Positions 34,161-40,451 of a stretch of DNA of 40,451 nt are shown piece after piece. The notes beneath the pieces were generated by a model. It had not been told where the DNA came from and ran no database searches. It saw only the letters and a list, made by a program, of their open reading frames with translations. Each line of letters starts with the position of its first letter. Position 1 is the first letter of the stretch. Source of the stretch: Cyclobacteriaceae bacterium (GTDB lineage Bacteria > Bacteroidota > Bacteroidia > Cytophagales > Cyclobacteriaceae); the NCBI GenBank assembly GCA_016787605.1, contig JAEUUE010000004.1, positions 1-40,451 of the forward strand, given 5' to 3'. The position numbers and the translations under genes were made by a program.

Positions 34161-36599
34161 ATGCTTAGAAACTACCTGATCACCGCCTTCCGCGCCCTCT
34201 GGAGAGATAAAATCAACTCCTCCATCAACATCGTCGGACTCGGCCTGGGAGTGCTCTGTTGTATCCTGATCTCTCTCTACGTTTACGACGAGCGTACTTT
34301 CGATCATTTTCACGCCAAGGCGGACCGGATCTTCCGGGTTTATGTGAAGGAGGATTGGGGGGAGAATCAGCAATTTTTCAACGCGTCCACACCCTTTCCC
34401 ATGGGCCCGGTGTTGAAGGAGAATTTCCCCGAAGTCGAAGGACAGGTGAGGATATTGTCCTTTACTGCCCTCGTGAAGATCGGCGACCAGGTGATCTCCG
34501 AGCAGGTGACCATCGGCGGCGAAGATTTTTTCCAGGTCTTTGATTTTCCATTCAGCGGGGATCGCTCCAAGGCGCTGAGCAGCCAGGGAAATGTCGTTCT
34601 CAGCGAGGTGATGGCAAGGAAGTTCTTCGGAACCAGTGATCCGATCAATAAGACCCTTGCCATCCGGATCGGGGAGCGCTTCGAGGAGTTTATAGTCAGT
34701 GGAATTTCGTCCAGCCCGACAAACTCCAGCATTTCCTTTGAGGTGCTGATTTCAGATCTCAACCTCTCCCGCATGTACGACCAGCAGTTTCTTACCTCGA
34801 GTTGGTTTAACGTGAACCCGGAGACGTACGTATTGCTGCAGGAAGGATCGACCGCGGAATCGGTGATGGCAAAGTTCCCCGCACTCTTCCGAACCCTGAT
34901 CGGGGAGGAGGATTTTACCAAGAGCAAGTACTTCGTCGGCCTCCAGCCAATTAAGGATATCCATCTCAACACGGAGTTTCCGGCCGCCATCGCGCCGGTG
35001 AGCGACGGAAAATACAGTCTCATCCTCGCCGCCATTGCCCTTGTGATCTTATTTGTCGCTTGTATCAACTTCGTGACTTTGTCGCTCGGGCGATCCTTGC
35101 GCAGGGCCAAGGAAGTGGGTATCCGTAAAGTCGTGGGGGCACAGCGATCCCAGATTATTACGCAGTTTATCGGCGAGGCACTGGTCATCACGGTGATTTC
35201 CATTGTCCTCGGCGTGCTGGCGGCCCGGATGTTGCTTCCCCAGTTCAACGACCTGGCCGGAAAGCAGCTCGAATTTCCTTTCAGCGTATTCCTGGTCCTG
35301 GTTGTTCTTGTCTTGCTGATGATCATGGGTGTCATTACCGGAAGCTACCCGGCGCTGGTGCTGTCGGGATTCCGCCCCATCCTGATCCTCAAGGGGTCGC
35401 TGCCCCGAACAAAACAGGGATTCCGCAGGGCCCTGGTAGGCATTCAACTCGTCTTGTCCATTTTCCTCATCACCAGTACGCTGGTCATGCGGCAACAGTT
35501 GAACTTCCTTCAAAGCAAAAACCTGGGATTCAACAAGGAACAGGTGGCGGTCATGCGAATCTCGGGCCCGCGGGCTCAGCTGGCGGAACGGGTGAAGAAT
35601 GCCTTTATCACCGGGGAGCAGTTTAAATCGTCACTGCTGGCGTATCCGGAGGTAGAAAGCGTCTGCATTTCGTCCCATGACTTCGGCACGGGCAACTGGG
35701 TGGCGGTGGGCTTTACGGATGAGTCGGGAGTGTACCGCAATATGTCGATGAATGTCATTGATGATGACTATATCCCTTCCATGAAGATGACCCTGGTCGC
35801 CGGGCGCAACTTTTCCGATCAGACTCCTTCTGACGTCCGTCGCAGCGTGATTGTCAACGAGGCATTTGTCAAGGAATATGGATGGGCTGACCCCATTGGA
35901 AAGCGGATCCCCGGTAAGAATTTCCCCGATCATGAGATTATCGGCGTTGTACAGGACTTTCATTTCACCTCACTGTATACCAAAGTTGGCCCTCTGGTGA
36001 TGGTCCAGGATCCCTCCATCATCATGGCGGGTGTGCAAAACATCAGCATCGATGCCTCGCCGGTTCCCAAGCTGATGGTCCGGCTCAAGGCAGGGCAGAT
36101 CGCCGGGGGTATTGCACGCCTGGAGGAAACCTGGAAGAAGATGAATGGCGAAGAGGAGTTTGTGTTCTCGTTTGTCGACGAAGCACTTAATCGCCAATAC
36201 CGGAGTGATCAGAATCTCGGGCGTATCGTGACTATTGCCACCGTGCTGGCCGTCATCATTGGCAGCTTGGGATTGTACGCGCTGGCCTCGCTGGCCATGC
36301 AATCACGGGTCAAGGAGATCGGAATCCGCAAGGTGATGGGGGCCACCGAGCGCTCGCTCCTGGGTCTGCTGTCAAAGGATTATGTGCTTTTGGTCCTCAT
36401 CAGCGTGGTGCTTTCCATTCCATTAACCCTGCTGGCGATGCGCGACTGGCTTTCTTCGTTTGAGTACCGCATCACGCTCGGGTGGGGAGTTTTTGCCCTG
36501 GCCGGCGGCATCTCGCTCGCGATCGCCCTGGTTACCATTTCCTGGCAGACCTTGCGAACGGCGTCAGCTCAGCCGGCAGATACCCTGAAGTATGAATAG
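34161..36599 (+). CDS. Duplicated MacB/FtsX-type ABC transporter permease 4
   Basis: 812 residues, slightly longer than the others. TM1 is near 18-40 (SINIVGLGLGVLCCILISLY) followed by the conserved DERTFDHFHAKADRIFRV. The first FtsX domain runs from about 285 with KEVGIRKVVG near 318, TM5 near 420-442, and the second FtsX domain has KEIGIRKVMG near 719; end DTLKYE. ATG 34161 gives the standard MLRNYLITAFRAL start; an ATG 10 nt upstream is out of frame. It opens a second permease operon after the long intergenic region and is followed by permease 5 after 61 nt. The second periplasmic core carries an insertion relative to permeases 1-3. Substrate unknown; needs a separate ATPase. Confidence 0.9.
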   Translation: MLRNYLITAFRALWRDKINSSINIVGLGLGVLCCILISLYVYDERTFDHFHAKADRIFRVYVKEDWGENQQFFNASTPFPMGPVLKENFPEVEGQVRILSFTALVKIGDQVISEQVTIGGEDFFQVFDFPFSGDRSKALSSQGNVVLSEVMARKFFGTSDPINKTLAIRIGERFEEFIVSGISSSPTNSSISFEVLISDLNLSRMYDQQFLTSSWFNVNPETYVLLQEGSTAESVMAKFPALFRTLIGEEDFTKSKYFVGLQPIKDIHLNTEFPAAIAPVSDGKYSLILAAIALVILFVACINFVTLSLGRSLRRAKEVGIRKVVGAQRSQIITQFIGEALVITVISIVLGVLAARMLLPQFNDLAGKQLEFPFSVFLVLVVLVLLMIMGVITGSYPALVLSGFRPILILKGSLPRTKQGFRRALVGIQLVLSIFLITSTLVMRQQLNFLQSKNLGFNKEQVAVMRISGPRAQLAERVKNAFITGEQFKSSLLAYPEVESVCISSHDFGTGNWVAVGFTDESGVYRNMSMNVIDDDYIPSMKMTLVAGRNFSDQTPSDVRRSVIVNEAFVKEYGWADPIGKRIPGKNFPDHEIIGVVQDFHFTSLYTKVGPLVMVQDPSIIMAGVQNISIDASPVPKLMVRLKAGQIAGGIARLEETWKKMNGEEEFVFSFVDEALNRQYRSDQNLGRIVTIATVLAVIIGSLGLYALASLAMQSRVKEIGIRKVMGATERSLLGLLSKDYVLLVLISVVLSIPLTLLAMRDWLSSFEYRITLGWGVFALAGGISLAIALVTISWQTLRTASAQPADTLKYE

Positions 36600-36660
36600 T
36601 CAACCGCGTACCGCAGTAACTTGTCTGATGAGTAACCGTTAAAGCAAGAAACCCCTCACC

Positions 36661-39087
36661 ATGCTGTTCAGCTATTTCCGTACGGCGCTGCGAACCTTCC
36701 TGAAGCACAAGTCCTACACGGCACTCAACATCGCAGGGTTGTCGTTGGGAATCGTGGCTAGTCTGTTTATCTGGCAATATGTGAAGTACGAGCGCAGTTA
36801 CGACACTTTCCACAGCAAGGCGGAGAATATTTACCGTGTTCAGTATAATCAGTATCAGAATGGGAAGCTCCGTTTTGAATGCGCAGCCGCTGTGCCCGCG
36901 GTAGGACCTGCCTTGAAGAACAATTTCCCTGAAGTGGTTCAGTTCACCCGTCTCTTCCCCGTAAGCGGTGTGATGAGCTATAACAGTCCGGATTACGGAT
37001 TAGTGGCCTTCCTTGAAGAGAAGATGCAAATCACCGATACATCAGTGTTTGATGTATTTGACTTTCATCTCGTGCAGGGCGACGAAAGCAGGGCATTGGT
37101 GGGTCCCAACAAGGCGGTCATCTCCGAAAAGGCGGCAGAAAAATATTTCGGACAGGTTAACCCCATCGGCAAGACCCTGCGCTGGGGAAACGGCGAAATT
37201 GACTTTGAAGTCACAGGTGTTTTCCGGGATGTGCCAGTGAATTCCCATATCAAGTTTGATTTTCTCTTTTCTTATGAAACCATGAAGGCATTTTCCCGGG
37301 AAACCGCGCACGAGACTTCCTGGGGTTGGTACGACTTCAATACCTATGTGCTGGTTCAGCCCGGAACCGACGTGGCGATGTTGCAGGCCAAATGGGATAA
37401 GTGGCTGGCTGAAACCCGCCAGGAAGACTGGAAGCGCTACAATGGAAAGCAGGAATTTATTCTTCAGCCATTGCTCGACATCCATCTCGGCAAGGTGCTT
37501 CTGCAGGAATCGCAACCGGATGAGCGTGGGAACCGGGATTCGGTCTACGCGCTTTCCTTTGTTGCCCTGTTCATCCTGGTCATTGCGTGGGTGAATTATA
37601 TCAATCTCGCCACGGCACGTTCGTTCGACCGGGCCAATGAGGTAGGGGTGAGGAAGGTGATGGGTGCCGTGCGAAACCAGTTGATCTACCAGTTCATGGC
37701 CGAGTCCTTCCTGGTCAATCTGCTGGCCGCGGCACTTTCGGTCGGCATGATCTGGCTGGCCTGGCCGGTTTTTGCAGACCTCTGTGGGCGACCCATCCCG
37801 GTCAGTTACCTGGCAGAACCGGAGTTCTGGACGAGCCTCTTGTTGCTCTTTGCTGCCGGGTCAGTGCTCTCTGGTTTTTATCCGGCTATTGTTCTCTCCT
37901 CCTTCAAACCGGTGTCGGTGCTTAAAGGAAAAGTGATGCGATCCGGCCATGGCCATGTGCTGCGTCAGTCCCTTGTGGTTTTCCAGTTTGCCGCATCAGT
38001 CTGTCTCATTGTGGGGTCACTGGTCGTGTATGAGCAGGTAAGCTTTATGCGTAACCGGGATTTGGGTGTGGATATCGTGAAGACGCTGGTGGTGAAAAGC
38101 CCTGGAATCCAGGATTCCACTTATGCACGCAAGATGGAGGCCTTCAAGACAGAGGCCCTCAGGATACCGGGCGTGAAGAGTATGACGGCTTCCACCAATG
38201 TTCCGGGCGACGAAATCTTCTGGGCCAGTGGTATCCGGAGGCTGACCCGGGGGCCTGAGACCAATATTTCTGGCTACACGGTGGGAATCGATCAGGATTA
38301 TGTCGCGGCTTTTGGCTTGAAAGTGATCGCGGGACGTGGATTTGACCGCGAACACCCCGACGAGCGGAAGAATATGATTATCAACCGGTCGATGGCTGAG
38401 GCGCTGGATTGGAAAGACCCCCATGAGGCCATCGGGCAGAAAGTAGTTCAGGGCGATACGTTTGAGATTGTTGGTGTGCTCGAAAACTATCACCAGATGT
38501 CACTCAAGGAATCCATCACGCCACTGGTCTACCGGTTTACCCCGGAATTCTCCCAGTTTTTTGCCTTCAAGGTCCAGAACGACAACTACCGCGAGATTCT
38601 GGCACAACTCGAAGAGCCGTGGAAGAACATTTACCCCGGAAACCCCGTTGATTACTTTCTCCTCGACCAGTTTTTCAATCGCCAATATGAGGGGGAGCAG
38701 CGGTTTGGAAGAATCTTTGGGCTGTTCACGCTGCTGGCGATCTTCATTGCCTGCATGGGACTCTTTGGTCTGGCCTCCTTTATGACGATGCAGCGGACCA
38801 AGGAGATCGGGATACGCAAGGTGCTGGGATCGACTACGTCAAACATCGTCCTGTTGCTGTCGCGCGGGTTTATTCAATTGGTGCTGATCGGCAACCTGAT
38901 TGCCTGGCCGCTGGCCTGGTATGTCATGAACCGGTGGCTTGACGGTTTCCCGTATCACATCTCCATTCCACCGGTACTCTTCCTTGTGGCAGGCACCGGC
39001 GTAGTGGTCATCGCCTTCCTCTCCGTGGGCTTCCAGACGCTCAAGGCGGCCCTCGTCAACCCGGCCCAGACCCTGAAATACGAGTGA
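36661..39087 (+). CDS. Duplicated MacB/FtsX-type ABC transporter permease 5
   Basis: 808 residues with the family layout: TM1 near 19-40 (LNIAGLSLGIVASLFIWQYV), YDTFHSKAENIYRVQ after it, first FtsX domain from about 294 (NYINLATARS, NEVGVRKVMG near 326), TM5 near 433-455 (SLVVFQFAASVCLIVGSLVV), second FtsX domain with KEIGIRKVLG near 715, end QTLKYE. By eye it is closest to permease 2, two genes away from its own neighbours, so the order does not reflect simple recent tandem copying. It ends the permease 4-5 unit; the PadR gene follows after 67 nt with its own promoter. Substrate unknown. Confidence 0.9.
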   Translation: MLFSYFRTALRTFLKHKSYTALNIAGLSLGIVASLFIWQYVKYERSYDTFHSKAENIYRVQYNQYQNGKLRFECAAAVPAVGPALKNNFPEVVQFTRLFPVSGVMSYNSPDYGLVAFLEEKMQITDTSVFDVFDFHLVQGDESRALVGPNKAVISEKAAEKYFGQVNPIGKTLRWGNGEIDFEVTGVFRDVPVNSHIKFDFLFSYETMKAFSRETAHETSWGWYDFNTYVLVQPGTDVAMLQAKWDKWLAETRQEDWKRYNGKQEFILQPLLDIHLGKVLLQESQPDERGNRDSVYALSFVALFILVIAWVNYINLATARSFDRANEVGVRKVMGAVRNQLIYQFMAESFLVNLLAAALSVGMIWLAWPVFADLCGRPIPVSYLAEPEFWTSLLLLFAAGSVLSGFYPAIVLSSFKPVSVLKGKVMRSGHGHVLRQSLVVFQFAASVCLIVGSLVVYEQVSFMRNRDLGVDIVKTLVVKSPGIQDSTYARKMEAFKTEALRIPGVKSMTASTNVPGDEIFWASGIRRLTRGPETNISGYTVGIDQDYVAAFGLKVIAGRGFDREHPDERKNMIINRSMAEALDWKDPHEAIGQKVVQGDTFEIVGVLENYHQMSLKESITPLVYRFTPEFSQFFAFKVQNDNYREILAQLEEPWKNIYPGNPVDYFLLDQFFNRQYEGEQRFGRIFGLFTLLAIFIACMGLFGLASFMTMQRTKEIGIRKVLGSTTSNIVLLLSRGFIQLVLIGNLIAWPLAWYVMNRWLDGFPYHISIPPVLFLVAGTGVVVIAFLSVGFQTLKAALVNPAQTLKYE

Positions 39088-39121
39088 CCAGGATCGGCGA
39101 ACATATGATGATTTTATCCCG

Positions 39122-39140
39122 TACATTTGTTTTACAAAAC
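39122..39140 (+). promoter_or_regulatory. Promoter and overlapping inverted repeat of the padR gene
   Basis: TACATTTG at 39122-39129 matches the Bacteroidota -7 consensus, with transcription expected near 39136. The inverted repeat GTTTTACAAAAC (39129-39140) begins within the element and covers the expected start point, a suitable site for autorepression by the PadR protein encoded 15 nt further on. AT-rich half sites of the ACATAT type lie on both sides. Confidence 0.55.
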
Positions 39141-39154
39141 ATATACAAATAAGT

Positions 39155-39484
39155 ATGGGTAAAGAATTTCTCGGTGAATTTGAGGAACTGGTACTCACCA
39201 TGGTGGGGATTCTTCAGGAGGAGTCCTATGGTAATGCCATCGTCGCGGAGATACGAAGGCGGGTAGGGAGGGAGGTCAATCTTAGTGCCGTGCATGTGAC
39301 CTTATACCGCCTCGAGGACAAAGGGCTGGTGCGATCGGTGATGGGAGGTGCCACCAACACGCGGGGCGGCAGACGGAAGAGGATCTACCAGGTGACCAAT
39401 GCCGGCCTGGCAACCCTCCGTGCCATGAAAGAAGCTCGCATTTATCTGTGGAAACTTATCCCTCAACTCAAGTTCAATTATTGA
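39155..39484 (+). CDS. PadR family transcriptional repressor
   Basis: 109 residues. A PadR-type winged helix with the usual opening FEELVLTMVGILQEESYGNA, recognition helix and wing VNLSAVHVTLYRLEDKGLV, and the Gly/Arg-rich wing and TNAGLATL after it. The C-terminal dimer helix is short, as in the small subfamily. Such proteins repress neighbouring transporter genes and often themselves. Small PadR proteins of this type are known to precede duplicated orphan permeases with a prefix domain, exactly as here (62-nt gap to the next gene, same strand). The start ATG is supported by the promoter 25 nt upstream. The inducing signal is unknown. Confidence 0.92.
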   Translation: MGKEFLGEFEELVLTMVGILQEESYGNAIVAEIRRRVGREVNLSAVHVTLYRLEDKGLVRSVMGGATNTRGGRRKRIYQVTNAGLATLRAMKEARIYLWKLIPQLKFNY

Positions 39485-39546
39485 CCAAAACTATTCCGGC
39501 TATCCGGCCATCCCAGATAAGCGGCCAAGCCCATGCACATTCGCCT

Positions 39547-40451
39547 ATGATCACCACACCGCCAAGGTTCGCCCTTCGCTTTCTCCGCTGGTTCTGTCCC
39601 CAGGGCCTGGTGGAGGCCATTGAGGGCGACCTGCGCGAGCAGTTTGAAGAAGACCTCCAGGCGACGGGTAACCCCACTGTCGTTCGGCGACGAGCCCGGC
39701 GACGATTCATCGTGAACGTGATCAAATTCTTTCGTCCATCGATACTCCTTAGGAACAAGTTCAGACATCCCTTACAACAACCACTTATGTTCAGCAACTA
39801 CCTCAAAGTCGCCTCGCGCAACATCCGTCGCCAGAAGCTGTATTCCTTCATCAACGCGATCGGGCTAAGTATCGGCATAGCGTTTTGCCTGCTGATCTAC
39901 CTGTATATCGAAGATGAGCGCAGTTTTGACCAGTTTCACACCAATAAGGACCGGATCTATCGGATCCAGGAGAAGAGTTTTGACACCTGGCAGCCCAACC
40001 CGGAAAAACCTTACCAGGAGTCGGCCTGGCTGCAGACTGGGCTGGCACCGGCCCTGAAGACGGATTTGGCTGAGGTGGAGTTGGCTTGTCGGTTTAACCC
40101 CGATGCCGATGGGATTGTACGGTACCAGGACAAGGCCATTACCGAGTCGGTGACCTACACGGATGCGGATTTCTTCAAGATGTTCTCGTTTCCGTTGATC
40201 GCCGGCAACCCGGACAAACTCTTTCAGAACAAGTCGGACGTGGTCATCACCCCGGAAATCGCCGAAAAGTACTTCGGCAAAGAAGATCCGATGGGAAAGA
40301 CCATCACCATCGATGTGGAAGGGGAGAAGTCGTTTATCGTGGCGGGAATCATCGAAGCGCCGCCAGCCAATTCCAGTTTCGATTTCAAGATCCTGGTTCC
40401 CCAGGAGAACCGTCCGTATTATGACCGGAATCTCGACAACTGGGGCAATTT
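39547..40451 (+). CDS. Prefix-domain duplicated MacB/FtsX-type permease 6 (3' partial)
   Basis: The reading frame is open from ATG 39547 to the window end (301 codons), so the C-terminal part is missing. The first 78 residues or so form a cytosolic prefix absent from the other five: PPRFALRFLRWFCPQGLVEA, then IEGDLREQFEEDL and an Arg-rich stretch (RRRARRRF), resembling the permease prefix domain 2 family. From Met 79 or so the normal permease begins (MFSNYLKVASRNIRRQ, TM1 near 96-118, then DERSFDQFHTNKDRIYRIQ), followed by the first MacB-type core (DADFFKMFSFPLI, VVITPEIAEKYFG). It lies 62 nt after padR and probably shares its transcript. The prefix may link the permease to the PadR system or to an ATPase; that is inference. 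Confidence 0.88.
   Translation, partial: MITTPPRFALRFLRWFCPQGLVEAIEGDLREQFEEDLQATGNPTVVRRRARRRFIVNVIKFFRPSILLRNKFRHPLQQPLMFSNYLKVASRNIRRQKLYSFINAIGLSIGIAFCLLIYLYIEDERSFDQFHTNKDRIYRIQEKSFDTWQPNPEKPYQESAWLQTGLAPALKTDLAEVELACRFNPDADGIVRYQDKAITESVTYTDADFFKMFSFPLIAGNPDKLFQNKSDVVITPEIAEKYFGKEDPMGKTITIDVEGEKSFIVAGIIEAPPANSSFDFKILVPQENRPYYDRNLDNWGN

Overview
The window comes from a fairly GC-rich member of the Bacteroidota, probably the Cytophagia/Chitinophagia side. Evidence: two proteins with type B type IX secretion (T9SS) C-terminal sorting domains, each followed by a PorP/SprF-family partner; promoter elements of the Bacteroidota -7 type (TAnnTTTG) before several genes; and ~800-residue duplicated MacB/FtsX-type permeases. 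No genus can be named from the sequence.

Region 1 (1-20881) is a cell-surface adhesin and secretion locus. A giant gene, cut by the left window edge (at least 4,981 residues), is followed 10 nt later by a PorP/SprF gene. A second adhesin/PorP-SprF pair follows on the same strand. The giant protein is made largely of PKD/Ig-like repeats. Its core is 23 consecutive units of about 104 residues with the first Cys codons exactly 312 bp apart. Residue patterns recur every third unit, so the array is a trimeric higher-order repeat. Four units of a second, 98-residue type follow.

Region 2 (20882-24215) looks like a housekeeping/regulatory operon: CCA-adding tRNA nucleotidyltransferase, a secreted TPR protein, an ECF sigma factor and a one-TM protein that is probably its anti-sigma partner. 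Two of the three junctions overlap by 4 nt.

Region 3 (24253-25995) holds an FtsE-like ABC ATPase and a transaldolase on the minus strand, then the small SRP RNA gene on the plus strand with its promoter and T-tract.

Region 4 (26053-40451) is a run of six duplicated permeases, five complete and the last cut by the right edge, with no ATPase gene among them. The first has a sigma-54-like -24/-12 element and an upstream 14-bp palindrome. Between the third and fourth is a 648-bp gap with no convincing protein gene. It holds a candidate structured RNA ending in a strong intrinsic terminator, more hairpins, iterated heptamers and a nested inverted repeat. A PadR-type repressor gene with an inverted repeat beside its promoter precedes the sixth permease, which has an extra N-terminal cytosolic prefix domain. 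The layout resembles PadR-linked orphan duplicated permeases (ADOP type).

The most notable signals are the trimeric higher-order repeat, the candidate RNA at 33.68-33.92 kb, and the permease cluster with apparently mixed control (sigma-54-like, PadR, prefix domain).
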